Of a DNA stretch of 64,000 nucleotides, positions 44,101 through 53,036 are shown piece by piece (the stretch's first letter is position 1; every line of letters starts with the position of its first letter). The stretch is from Paenibacillus hamazuiensis (GTDB lineage: Bacteria > Bacillota > Bacilli > Paenibacillales > NBRC-103111). The translations under genes and the position numbers were made by a program. The DNA is taken from contig NZ_JALRMO010000001.1 of assembly GCF_023276405.1 (NCBI RefSeq), positions 2,232,001-2,296,000 on the forward strand. The letters run 5' to 3'. Under the pieces are notes generated by a model. That model was not told the origin of the DNA. It saw only the letters and a list, made by a program, of their open reading frames with translations, and did no database searches.

Positions 44101-45838
44101 ATTTTTCCGCACGATGAGCTACATGAAGCCGCGTATGGTACCGTATTTGACCGGCATGATCGGCATGTCCGTGCTGTCGTCGTGCATTGCAGTCGCTCAG
44201 GCTTATACGCTGAAATTCATTGCCGACGCAGCGGCGCAAAAAACGGCGGGCCCGCTGGTCTACGGAATTTTGCTGCTGCTCGCTGTGTGCGTGCTTTTGA
44301 TCGCGCTGATTCCGCGGTTTCAATACATGTACAACCGCTGTGCCCATCAAACGGCGAGGGAAACGCGATCGGCGCTGTTTCAGCATCGCGGCCATCTGCC
44401 GGTGCGCTATTTCGAGAAGTATCATTCGAGCCATATGCTGACGCTGCTGACAAGCGATATCGGGACGATGAACGGGCTGTATACCGGCAGGTTGCGCCGG
44501 CTCATTTATCCGATCATATACGGAACGGCCGCAGCAGTGCCGATGTTTGTGCTGGACTGGCGCATTTCCTCCGCTTTGGTTGTGCTGAACTTCGTGTCGG
44601 TTGCCGTCAACGTGAGGTTTGCGGCTCCCGTCAGACGGGCCAGCGACCGGATACAGACGAGCATAAGCACGCTCAACGCACGGCTGATCGATGTGCTGGC
44701 AGGGTACTCGGCCATCCGTCTGTTCCAGGGAGAAAGGCTTGTCAGAAGCCGCTTCACCGCAGTCAACGAGGAATCGACACGGCACCGGATCGAACGTTAT
44801 CGTCTGACGGCGCTGCTCGGCAGCACCAATCATATGCTGGGCATGGCGAGCAGCATCGGCCTCCTGACCGTCGGAGCTTTTTTGGCTGGCCGCGGTTTCG
44901 TCAGCTTCGGTACGCTGTTTGCGATCATCCATCTGCAGGGCAGGCTGAATTCGGCTTTTCTTGAGGTGGCCGCCTACATTCCGGAGATGCAAACGGCTTT
45001 GGCCGGATCCGGACGCGTGTTTGCAATGCTTGGCGAACCGACGGAAGCGGAATGCTGCCGCAATGCCGCTGCCGCTGCTGACGAAGAGGGCCGCGAAGCG
45101 ATCGTTTTGCGGGACGTCAGCTTCAGCTACGATCCCGGGAAAAAAGTGCTGGACGGCATTACGCTTACCGCGGAGCAAGGACAAACGATTGCCTTGGTCG
45201 GTCCTAGCGGGGGAGGCAAAAGCACGATCGTCAAGCTGCTGCTTGGCTTTTACCCGCCGGACGGCGGCGCGATAACGATCGCCGGCATGCCGCTGGGGAA
45301 GAGCGATATGCAGGAGCTGCGCAGGCGCATTGCCTATGTGCCGCAGGATGCGTATATTTTCGACGGAACGCTGGAGGAAAATATTCGGCACGGCAGGCCG
45401 GGCGCCAGCGACGAGGAGGTGCGGGCTGCGGCCAAAGCCGCATTCGCCCACGATTTCATCGTGGAGCTGCCGCAAGGATACCGGACCCATGTCGGCGAGC
45501 GGGGCACCAAGCTGTCCGGGGGACAACGCCAGCGCATCGCCATTGCCCGCGCGCTGCTCAAGGACGCGCCGATCCTGCTGCTCGACGAGGCGACATCGTC
45601 GCTGGATTCGGAATCGGAGCTGATGGTGCAGCAAGCTTTGCACGGGCTGATGGAAGGCAGGACGACACTCGTCATCGCTCACCGGCTTTCGACGGTCGAG
45701 AACGCCGATATGATCTATGTGATCGACGAAGGCAAGGTCGTGGAAAGAGGAACGCACAGCGAGCTGCTCGTACTGGGCGGACTATACGAACGCATGAGCC
45801 GTTTGCAGCATCAAAAGAAAACTGTCGCGGCCAGCTAA
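44072..45838 (+). CDS. ABC half-exporter of the biosynthetic cluster (second)
   Basis: A 588-residue fused permease/ATPase with Walker A GPSGGGKSTIVKLL, signature LSGGQRQRIAIARA, Walker B ILLLDEATSSLD and VIAHRLSTV. It resembles its upstream neighbour throughout. The ATG at 44072 (MNARRLANGEFF) has AAGGGGGG before it and overlaps the previous gene by 29 bases. Confidence 0.87.
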   Translation: MNARRLANGEFFRTMSYMKPRMVPYLTGMIGMSVLSSCIAVAQAYTLKFIADAAAQKTAGPLVYGILLLLAVCVLLIALIPRFQYMYNRCAHQTARETRSALFQHRGHLPVRYFEKYHSSHMLTLLTSDIGTMNGLYTGRLRRLIYPIIYGTAAAVPMFVLDWRISSALVVLNFVSVAVNVRFAAPVRRASDRIQTSISTLNARLIDVLAGYSAIRLFQGERLVRSRFTAVNEESTRHRIERYRLTALLGSTNHMLGMASSIGLLTVGAFLAGRGFVSFGTLFAIIHLQGRLNSAFLEVAAYIPEMQTALAGSGRVFAMLGEPTEAECCRNAAAAADEEGREAIVLRDVSFSYDPGKKVLDGITLTAEQGQTIALVGPSGGGKSTIVKLLLGFYPPDGGAITIAGMPLGKSDMQELRRRIAYVPQDAYIFDGTLEENIRHGRPGASDEEVRAAAKAAFAHDFIVELPQGYRTHVGERGTKLSGGQRQRIAIARALLKDAPILLLDEATSSLDSESELMVQQALHGLMEGRTTLVIAHRLSTVENADMIYVIDEGKVVERGTHSELLVLGGLYERMSRLQHQKKTVAAS

Positions 45839-45926
45839 AAGCCGGCAATTTCGCTTCGCTGCGAATTTGTACTGGGTGTGCAAAAAAGTGCACATTCCAA
45901 AAACGGCTGTTTACAAAATATTTACA

Positions 45927-45955
45927 TTGCGCGCATATCGTTCCTGGAATATGAT
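45927..45955 (+). promoter_or_regulatory. Candidate internal promoter for the biosynthetic genes
   Basis: TTGCGC (45927-45932) and TATGAT (45950-45955) with a 17-base spacer, in the 194-base gap between the exporters and the methyltransferase, the largest gap in the cluster. Confidence 0.45.
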
Positions 45956-46032
45956 CATTTTACCGCAGCGGTTGCCATAAATATGCTGAGTGCGGAAAAA
46001 ATGGATTTCTCCGTAGGAGGTGAAAGAAAAGC

Positions 46033-46878
46033 TTGGAGCTGGATCGGGACTTGCAGCAATTGGGAGTCGCCCATCGGATGGACCATCGCAACAATCCGGT
46101 CTTGATCAAATGTCTGGAAGCGGTGTACGTCGTTTACTATGCTTTGCTGTACCCGTTTTATTACTTTTGGAACAAACGGGATTTCAGCAGGCAGACGAAG
46201 AAAAATCCGTTTTACGTCAGCAAGCTTGTCCGCCTGATCGAGAAGCATCCGCTTCTGTACGAGCTGTCCATGTATGTGCTCAATTTTCCGCATCCGACGT
46301 CGGTGTATCGGTTTTTTCCGCCGATGGAGGGGAAGGTGCTGCAGGTCGGCTGCGGTACCGGCCTGCTCAACAAATGGGCGCGGCATATGGGCGGCGCCGA
46401 GTTCGTCAACCTCGACATCAACGAACGTTACCTGCAGTACGGCTTGAAAAAGGGCAGGTACCAGAACACCGTGCATTCCGGCATTTACGATGTACCCCTG
46501 GAAGACGAAAGCTTCGACATCATCGTGTTCGCCCGCTGCTTTCACCACATTCGCCACCATAAAAAAGCGTTCAAGGAATGCGCCCGGCTGCTCAAGGATG
46601 GTGGGCAGATCTGGATTGCCGATCCGGTCATTTTGCAGGAGGAAGGCTCCGGAAAGCAGATGAACGCCGGCTACATGGCCAACTCGTCGATCGACGGGGT
46701 CATCTGGAGGTTCACGAAGCCCGCTTTCGTGAAGCATTTGGCCGACTCGCTTTCGGAAAGCCTTCGGCTCGTCTCCATCACCGACGTCAGGCAGCCCCAC
46801 ATGACCAACTACAATTTGAAATACCCGCAGACCGACATTTTGGCCGTGATCGAAAAAACCGCAGACGCGCCGAAATGA
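46033..46878 (+). CDS. Class I SAM-dependent methyltransferase
   Basis: A 281-residue methyltransferase (Methyltransf_11 type). The first 90 residues contain a hydrophobic stretch (VYVVYYALLYPFYYF) that may associate with the membrane. The SAM loop is KVLQVGCGTG at about 98-107; VNLDIN follows (acidic ribose ligand), then FDIIVFARCFHHI. The start is TTG with AGGAGGTG 11 bases upstream; no ATG start fits. It leads the run of tightly packed biosynthetic genes. Acceptor unknown. Confidence 0.82.
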   Translation: MELDRDLQQLGVAHRMDHRNNPVLIKCLEAVYVVYYALLYPFYYFWNKRDFSRQTKKNPFYVSKLVRLIEKHPLLYELSMYVLNFPHPTSVYRFFPPMEGKVLQVGCGTGLLNKWARHMGGAEFVNLDINERYLQYGLKKGRYQNTVHSGIYDVPLEDESFDIIVFARCFHHIRHHKKAFKECARLLKDGGQIWIADPVILQEEGSGKQMNAGYMANSSIDGVIWRFTKPAFVKHLADSLSESLRLVSITDVRQPHMTNYNLKYPQTDILAVIEKTADAPK

Positions 46879-46907
46879 TCCTCATTGCCGAAGGAGTGGA
46901 TTTAGGT

Positions 46908-47150
46908 ATGATACATGAAAAAGTAATTTCGATCATCTGCGAGATCAAAAACGAGCCGGACTTGGCCGGGCGGCTCACCGCATCCTCCGACGTGCTGAAC
47001 GACGCGGGCCTTGACTCGCTGCAGCTCATCAATTTCATTCTTCGCATTGAAGATGAATTCGGCATCGAGATCGATTTCGATCAATTCGACATGGAGCATC
47101 TGCAATCGATCGAACGTTTTTGCGAATTCATCCAGGCGCAGCACGTATGA
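46908..47150 (+). CDS. Free-standing acyl/peptidyl carrier protein (first)
   Basis: An 80-residue carrier protein. The phosphopantetheine Ser37 lies in the canonical motif GLDSLQLI; helix 2 (LINFILRIEDEFGIEI) and the acidic surface are typical. The ATG at 46908 has GGAGTG upstream; the frame reaching back to 46578 is a methyltransferase shadow. Its stop overlaps the start of the ATP-grasp gene by 4 bases, a strong sign that the ligase loads this carrier, as BtrJ loads BtrI in butirosin biosynthesis. Confidence 0.85.
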   Translation: MIHEKVISIICEIKNEPDLAGRLTASSDVLNDAGLDSLQLINFILRIEDEFGIEIDFDQFDMEHLQSIERFCEFIQAQHV

Positions 47151-48490
47151 CCGGGACGGCTGCAGCCAAAGCGCTGCTGCTAGGGACGTTTGACGCGGAG
47201 ACGCTTTGGCGGGACGAGGTGCTGGCGAAGCTGCCGGCGGTGCCGGATCCGCAATCGCGCCGGATCGTCCATGCGATGGATGAGCTGCTGTTTTTGTTTT
47301 GCCGCAAGGGCGACGCGCTTTTGACGCGCTATCGGATGGACCCGGCGCACGTCGATTATTTGCGCGGGCTCGGGTTTGATTTTACGACGAACGAATGGAA
47401 CCTCGACGATCATCAAGATTCTTCCGGAGCTTTCGAACCGAATGTGTTCAAACGATTGCTCGCATCCTCTTCCTCACAGAGTATCCATCAATTTCTTCAA
47501 GAAAAATACACCATCGATGCCTTTGCCGTTTTGGACGGAATGGACGAATTATGTTCGCGTTTCGCGCTGCAGAGCCGCGCGCCGGAGATGGATACGATTC
47601 GCAATGTCAATTCGAAATTATATTCGACAAGACTTAAGGATCGGCTCGGCCTGCCGAACGTCAGCCGGATCGTCACGAGCCACCGGGAGCTGCAGGAGAT
47701 CGGCGAGGAAATGCTGATGACCGGACCGCTTCTGATCAAAGATACGTTCGGCGTATCGGGCAAAGGCAACCTGCTCGTGCAGACGGAAGGCGTGTTGGAG
47801 CGGATCGCGTCCTACATAGCCGGGCAGGAACGGCAGGGAAAAGCGGTTTTGTTCATCCTGGAGCCGCTTCTCGCGAAAGAGAACGATTTCTCATGCCAGT
47901 TTTACGTGGATGAAGACGGCGATTATCGGTTCATTTCCGTGCAGCAGGTCGTCAATTCCGATTTTGCTTATCAAGGCTCGGTCAGTGCCAGCCCCGCCTT
48001 TCTGGAAAAACTCGAGCAGGCCGGGTATTTCCGGCTGATGCGCGAAACGGCCCGCTGTCTTCATGAAAGCGGTTATTTCGGCCACGTGTGCGTCGACTCG
48101 ATGGAGCTGAAGGACGGTTCGCTTGTCCCGATCGTCGAAATCAATGCGAGAAAATCGATGAGCTTGATCAAAAATCAGCTGGATCGTTATTTGGCGGAAA
48201 GATCGCTCACGGGCAACCTGACCTATCTGTCCCTGGTTTGCCCCGGTGAGCTGCCCTTTGTGCATCTGCTTGCGGCGTTGGAGCGCGAACATCTCCTTTA
48301 CCGCCCGGAACGGGATGGAGGCGTATTTCCGCTCAGCGCGAACACGTTTGGCGTCAACCAGCGGGAGGGCAAACGAAGCAAAGCCAGATTGTACGTATCC
48401 GTCGTGGCGGACGATGCCGCTAAGCGAAGCAGGCTGGATGCGCAGTTTAAGCAGCTGATTGCATCGCTTGGTATCGTTTTATCGAATTGA
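47147..48490 (+). CDS. ATP-grasp ligase, probable carrier-protein amino acid ligase
   Basis: A 447-residue ATP-grasp enzyme. The ATP-binding part begins near residue 170 (LPNVSRIVTSH, LLIKDTFGVSGKGNLLV with the loop Lys and Gly-rich segment), then FILEPLLAKENDFSCQFYV and the metal site VPIVEINARKSMS with the Glu-x-Asn pair. ATP-grasp ligases couple a carboxylate to an amine or thiol through an acyl phosphate. The 4-base overlap with the carrier gene suggests it attaches an amino acid to the pantetheine thiol (BtrJ logic). The amino acid cannot be told. Confidence 0.8.
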   Translation: MTGTAAAKALLLGTFDAETLWRDEVLAKLPAVPDPQSRRIVHAMDELLFLFCRKGDALLTRYRMDPAHVDYLRGLGFDFTTNEWNLDDHQDSSGAFEPNVFKRLLASSSSQSIHQFLQEKYTIDAFAVLDGMDELCSRFALQSRAPEMDTIRNVNSKLYSTRLKDRLGLPNVSRIVTSHRELQEIGEEMLMTGPLLIKDTFGVSGKGNLLVQTEGVLERIASYIAGQERQGKAVLFILEPLLAKENDFSCQFYVDEDGDYRFISVQQVVNSDFAYQGSVSASPAFLEKLEQAGYFRLMRETARCLHESGYFGHVCVDSMELKDGSLVPIVEINARKSMSLIKNQLDRYLAERSLTGNLTYLSLVCPGELPFVHLLAALEREHLLYRPERDGGVFPLSANTFGVNQREGKRSKARLYVSVVADDAAKRSRLDAQFKQLIASLGIVLSN

Positions 48491-48524
48491 ATGGCGTGAT
48501 TTAAGCGGAAAGGAAGGGGAGACG

Positions 48525-49634
48525 TTGAATCCGAACATCGTAACCGTGCTTTGTTCCGGCTTCGGGCTCGGCTTTTACAATCCGGGGCTGATCGTCAGCC
48601 ACCAATTGCGGCGGCGCGGCTTCGCCACCGAAGTGCTCGTTTTCGAAACATATATGGTGCAAGACAAGCAGGACAAAATTTTGGACAGCAAAAAGGCGTA
48701 CCACGATAATTTTGCGGTTGCTCTCGTCGCTACAAAAATTCCGAAGGACATTCGCGACAGCATCGATTTCGCGCAGGTGGACCGGTTGCTGGGGCAGTGG
48801 GCGGAGGAAAGGCGCAGGCATTTTATATCGTTATCCGGGCACTGGATTTACATTTTGGATATGTACAGGGAGAAGCTTGGCGCCTTGGCCGAGCTCCAGG
48901 TTGATCTGCTGTATGTCGATTCGGATTTGTCGCCGTCCTGGAAAGGACTGAAGAAATTCAATCCGGACTATAACGCGCGCTACCGGGACGTATGGCTTTA
49001 CGACGCGAGGGAAAGGACGATCCCTTTCTACATTCAGGTGGGGGATGAGGAAGAAATTCCGCTGGCGCAAAGGCCGTCGCGGTACGTCGTCCATGGCGGT
49101 GGCTGGGGGATGGGCACCTATCAGGGAAAAATCCCCGAGCTCGAGCAGCACGGACTGGCGCTTGATATCGTCGCGTATGAGCTGGAAGAGGCGCTCGCGC
49201 AAAAGCCGGGAAACCGGTATTACATGAATGACCCGCAGTGGGTCGCCTGGCGCAAGGGGCGGTCGGGGGAGCACGAGTTCCCGCTGTTCGGGCAGATCAA
49301 GCCGGAGGAACCGCCGGTCTATGCGAATTTGCCTTCGCATCACGGACTGTACGAGGTGATCCGCCGGGCGAAGGCGATCGTCAGCAAGCCGGGGGCGGGA
49401 ACGCTGATGGATTCGCTGTCGTCGGCGACGCCGGTGATCATGCTCGAGCCGTTCGGCGCACACGAGAAGCAAAATGCAGCGGTGTGGGAGGCGAACGGGC
49501 TCGGCATTTCTTATGAAACGTGGAAGGAGTCGGGTTTCTCCGAGGAGCTGCTCGAGCCTGTACACAGGCGGCTTTTGCAGCGAAAGGCGGAGGCCCGCAA
49601 TTATACGGAGGATCTGATCGGGAGAATCGGTTAG
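48525..49634 (+). CDS. GT-B fold glycosyltransferase (MurG/UGT-like)
   Basis: A 369-residue protein. The N-terminal LCSGFGLGFYNPGLIVSHQL resembles the acceptor side of GT-B enzymes. The C-terminal YEVIRRAKAIVSKPGAGTLMDSLS and PVIMLEPFGAHEKQNA match the donor-binding region of GT1/GT28-type enzymes. The start is TTG, with AAGGGGAG before it. It probably uses the nucleotide sugar made by the genes at 53037-56277. Acceptor unknown. Confidence 0.7.
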   Translation: MNPNIVTVLCSGFGLGFYNPGLIVSHQLRRRGFATEVLVFETYMVQDKQDKILDSKKAYHDNFAVALVATKIPKDIRDSIDFAQVDRLLGQWAEERRRHFISLSGHWIYILDMYREKLGALAELQVDLLYVDSDLSPSWKGLKKFNPDYNARYRDVWLYDARERTIPFYIQVGDEEEIPLAQRPSRYVVHGGGWGMGTYQGKIPELEQHGLALDIVAYELEEALAQKPGNRYYMNDPQWVAWRKGRSGEHEFPLFGQIKPEEPPVYANLPSHHGLYEVIRRAKAIVSKPGAGTLMDSLSSATPVIMLEPFGAHEKQNAAVWEANGLGISYETWKESGFSEELLEPVHRRLLQRKAEARNYTEDLIGRIG

Positions 49635-49653
49635 TCGAAAGGAGGGATCGTTT

Positions 49654-50763
49654 ATGTTGGCAAAAGCGAATGCCGCGCCGGCTTCCGCACCGGGGCTCGA
49701 TCTGAGTGCGCCGAAATGGGTATTTCTGCAGCTGATCGAAACGTGCAACCTGCGCTGCAAAATGTGCTTCGAGTGGGGCGAAAGCGGATCGTACAAGGAA
49801 AAGCCGGAGCTGAAAAAGCTCGATCTGAGCGTTGTCCGGCAAATTATCGAGGACTGCAGTCCGATGCAGCCTTATTATGAGCTGTACGGCGGAGAGCCGC
49901 TGCTGTATCCGTGGTTCGACGAGGTGCTGGAGCTCATTCACCGGCACGGCAGCAAGGTGCATTTTCCGACGAACGGTACGCTGCTGGAGCGCAATGCGGA
50001 AATGATCATGGCATATCCGCCCGAGCGGGTATGGGTATCGCTCGACGGGCCGGAGGAGATCAACGATGCGCAGCGGGGGGCCGGCGTTTTCGCCAAGGCG
50101 ATGAAGGGCATCCGGACGCTGTATGAGCTGCGCGAGGCAAGGGGGAGCGAATACCCGAAAATCGGCATCAGCACCGCGGTGACCCCGACCAATTACCGGC
50201 ATCTGGACCGGTTTTATTTCGAAAGCCTCGACCTGTCGATGCTCGACTGCATCAGCGTGGAGCTGCAGCAGTACGTTACTCAGGAAAGGTACGATCAATA
50301 CGCTTATGTGCTGAAGCATCATTTCGAGATCGATTCGGCGCCGATCGCCAGAGGGTTTATCGCCGATCCCGAGCGGTTCCGGGAGATCGATGCGGCTTTG
50401 CTGGCCGGCCAGCTGAAGAGGATTGAGCGGTATTGCCTGGAGCAGGGCAAATATTTCAACGCTTATCCCAAAGTTATCAGCGAGGAAAACATCCGCCATT
50501 ACTTCAGCGCCAACTGGTCCAAGGTTACCAACATGAAAAAGCGCTGCGTGTTTCCGTGGATCAGCGCCGAGATCAACGCGCGCGGGGACGTGACCTCCTG
50601 CCACAACTTTTACGATCTGACGCTCGGCAACGTGTATGAGGCGAGCATTACGAACATATGGAACGGGCAGAAATACAAGGAATACCGCGATTATTTGCGC
50701 AAAACGCTGTTCCCGATTTGCCCCGGCTGCTGCCTGTATTACAACGAGAAGCCGCGGATGTAG
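49654..50763 (+). CDS. Radical SAM/SPASM enzyme (first)
   Basis: A 369-residue radical SAM protein. The cluster-binding CNLRCKMC holds Cys31, 35 and 38, followed by the YGGEPLLYP SAM motif. The C-terminal SPASM-like region has cysteines in KRCVFPW, TSCHNFYDLTLGN and FPICPGCCLYY, enough for auxiliary Fe-S clusters. Members modify peptides or carrier- or sugar-bound substrates; BtrN in butirosin biosynthesis is a relative with a shorter auxiliary domain. GGAGGG precedes the ATG. Reaction unknown. Confidence 0.85.
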   Translation: MLAKANAAPASAPGLDLSAPKWVFLQLIETCNLRCKMCFEWGESGSYKEKPELKKLDLSVVRQIIEDCSPMQPYYELYGGEPLLYPWFDEVLELIHRHGSKVHFPTNGTLLERNAEMIMAYPPERVWVSLDGPEEINDAQRGAGVFAKAMKGIRTLYELREARGSEYPKIGISTAVTPTNYRHLDRFYFESLDLSMLDCISVELQQYVTQERYDQYAYVLKHHFEIDSAPIARGFIADPERFREIDAALLAGQLKRIERYCLEQGKYFNAYPKVISEENIRHYFSANWSKVTNMKKRCVFPWISAEINARGDVTSCHNFYDLTLGNVYEASITNIWNGQKYKEYRDYLRKTLFPICPGCCLYYNEKPRM

Positions 50764-50797
50764 CAAATCTTCTTAATTGTAAGAAGGAGGGACCTGA

Positions 50798-51988
50798 ATG
50801 CAGCCGAAAACAAGGATCAAGATGGACGAAAAATCGTTCGACATTCTCAAAAGAACGATTCGCAATGCCGTCGTTCCGATGCGCAAGCGTGCCGGCAGCT
50901 TGACATATAAGACCGAGCTGCCCGAATTTATCGGCATCAAGCTGACGAACCGCTGCAACCTGCGCTGCAAGCACTGCTACCAGTGGAACGAGGACGGCTA
51001 CCACCAGCACATGGATAAGGAAGAGCAAAATCTCGACATCGATCTTGCCATCGTAAAGCAGCTGCTGGACGATACGAAGCAGGTGAAATCCCGGCTGTAT
51101 TTGTGGGGCGGAGAACCGATGTTCCACCACCGTTTCGGCGACATTTTGCAAATGCTGAAGGAGGACCCGCGCGAGGCGACGATTTGCACGAACGGCCTGC
51201 TGATGGATAAGTATATGGAGCAGCTTTGCGATATTTCCGAAAATCTCGAGCTGCTCATCGCCGTCGAAGGATTCGAGAAAGATCACGATTTGATCCGCGG
51301 CAAAGGGTCGTTCCGCAAAACGATGGAAGCGGTCGATTCGCTGCTGGAGCTGCGCCGGGAAGGCCGTTTCCGCGGTCGTATCTCCGTTCATTGCGTGATC
51401 AATAACGCCAATATTTATTATTTGTACGACCTGATGGACAGCTTCGAAAAGACGGGGATCGATCTTGTGCTGCTGACCTTCCCCTGGTACATCTCACATG
51501 AAACGTCGGCGCAAATGGACGACTATTTCGCCGAGCATTTCGATTGGCTTCTATCTTTGGACGATCACCGAAAAAACAGCTGGCACGCCTTCAAGTATAA
51601 AATCGAGCCGCACCATCTGCCGCCGCTTATGGAGCAGCTGCGCAAAATCAACGGGCGCGTCTGGACAATGCGCCTTCGCTACCAGCCCGGCCTCGAGTTC
51701 GACGAGATCGAAAAATTCGTCACCGGCGAAGCGATGACGAGCCGCTGCGCGACTGACTGCCTGGCGCTGGCGACGCGGGTCGATGTCACGCCGACGGGTA
51801 ATGTTTCCGCCTGCAAGTTTTTCTCCGAGTTTTCCGTCGGCAACCTGAAGGAGACGAGCCTGAGCGAAATTTGGAAATCGGAAGCGTATCACCGTATCCG
51901 GGAGACGATCAACAGCGGCCTTACTCCCGCTTGCTCCAAATGCAACGTGTTGTATCTGCATGGGGTATCGTCGCTGAAGCACATCTAG
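50798..51988 (+). CDS. Radical SAM/SPASM enzyme (second)
   Basis: A 396-residue radical SAM protein with a 45-residue leader. CNLRCKHC holds Cys53, 57 and 60, and the SAM motif is LWGGEPMFH. The SPASM region has cysteines at RCATDCLAL, VSACKFFSEFSVGN and PACSKCNVLYLHG. It differs clearly from the first, so the two probably catalyse different steps. AAGGAGG precedes the ATG. No RiPP precursor gene with a repeat or leader was seen nearby, which argues for a carrier-bound or sugar-bound substrate. Confidence 0.85.
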   Translation: MQPKTRIKMDEKSFDILKRTIRNAVVPMRKRAGSLTYKTELPEFIGIKLTNRCNLRCKHCYQWNEDGYHQHMDKEEQNLDIDLAIVKQLLDDTKQVKSRLYLWGGEPMFHHRFGDILQMLKEDPREATICTNGLLMDKYMEQLCDISENLELLIAVEGFEKDHDLIRGKGSFRKTMEAVDSLLELRREGRFRGRISVHCVINNANIYYLYDLMDSFEKTGIDLVLLTFPWYISHETSAQMDDYFAEHFDWLLSLDDHRKNSWHAFKYKIEPHHLPPLMEQLRKINGRVWTMRLRYQPGLEFDEIEKFVTGEAMTSRCATDCLALATRVDVTPTGNVSACKFFSEFSVGNLKETSLSEIWKSEAYHRIRETINSGLTPACSKCNVLYLHGVSSLKHI

Positions 51989-52004
51989 GAGCGGAGGCCG
52001 AAAT

Positions 52005-53021
52005 ATGGCGGAAATTTCACTTGGCATCGCCGGCTGCGCGGATATTGTAAGGCGCGCGATTTTCCAACCGCTGTCTTACGTCGGCGGCGTGCGGGTGTGC
52101 GGCATCGCCAACCGGACGCGCAGCCGCGCGGAAGCGATGGCTGCGGAATTCGGCGTGCCGCGTGTTTATGACAGCCTCGAAGAGCTGATCGGCTGTCCGC
52201 AGCCTGCCGCCGTTTACATCGCACTGAGCAATGAGCTTCATGCGGAATGGGCGCTGAAAGCGGCACGCGCGGGCAAGCATGTGCTGGTCGAAAAGCCGCT
52301 TGCGTTAAACGGGCGGGAATGCGCGATGCTGGAACGTGAGCTGGCCGGAAGCGGCGTTATTGTGCTCGAAGGGATGATGGTCCGGCATCATCCGTGGCAG
52401 CGCGAGCTGACGCGGATCGTGCATGAACAAACGTACGGCAGGCTGCTGCGGATGAACACCGAGATGTTCATTCCGTTCAAATCGCCGCCGGAGGGTAACT
52501 ATCGCTGCTTTCCCGAAAAAGGCGGCGGCGTCTGGAACGACCTCGGCTGCTACTGGCTGCAGCTCGTTCAGCTGCTGCCCGGTTTGGACCGCTCGCGCGT
52601 CCGGGACATTCGCGGCGCTTCCGAGTTTGCCGGGCCGCGCGGCTGCGACTGGACGTTCGAGGCGGCGCTCGCGTATGCGGACGGGACGTCGGCATCGTTC
52701 GCCGCGTCGTTCGAACGCCCGTACCGGACCCGGCATGTACTGGAAACGGAGCACGCCGTCTTGACGATCAACGATTTTTTCCGGGCGAATGTCGGCAGGT
52801 ACAAAATAACGATCAAGGTTGAGGATCATGATGGACGTCCGCTCGATAGCATCGTGTTCGAGCCGATGCATTACTACGAGAATCAGCTGAAGTATTTCCG
52901 CGATGCGCTGCTGGAGCCGGAGCCTGGCCCGGCCCCGCATATGCTGCTTCGGGAATCGTTTGAACGGGTGCGCTGGCTGGAGGAAATCCGCGAGTGCGCC
53001 TGCAGAATCCATTCCATATAG
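52005..53021 (+). CDS. Gfo/Idh/MocA family oxidoreductase
   Basis: A 338-residue NAD(P)-dependent oxidoreductase. The Rossmann start is GIAGCADIVRRAIFQPL, and the family EKP motif is in HVLVEKPLAL. A C-terminal alpha/beta domain includes GGGVWNDLGCYWLQL (expected catalytic region). Members oxidise or reduce sugars and nucleotide-sugar ketones. Here it could act on the keto sugar produced by the SDR at 53825. It lies 16 bases after the radical SAM gene. Confidence 0.85.
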   Translation: MAEISLGIAGCADIVRRAIFQPLSYVGGVRVCGIANRTRSRAEAMAAEFGVPRVYDSLEELIGCPQPAAVYIALSNELHAEWALKAARAGKHVLVEKPLALNGRECAMLERELAGSGVIVLEGMMVRHHPWQRELTRIVHEQTYGRLLRMNTEMFIPFKSPPEGNYRCFPEKGGGVWNDLGCYWLQLVQLLPGLDRSRVRDIRGASEFAGPRGCDWTFEAALAYADGTSASFAASFERPYRTRHVLETEHAVLTINDFFRANVGRYKITIKVEDHDGRPLDSIVFEPMHYYENQLKYFRDALLEPEPGPAPHMLLRESFERVRWLEEIRECACRIHSI

Positions 53022-53036
53022 AAGCCGGTGATGACG

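Noticed and set aside
43970-45757. 595-residue minus-strand frame
   Set aside because: It is antisense to the exporter at 44072, which carries complete ABC motifs.
49438-50766. 442-residue minus-strand frame
   Set aside because: It is antisense to the first radical SAM gene, whose CxxxCxxC and SPASM motifs are intact.
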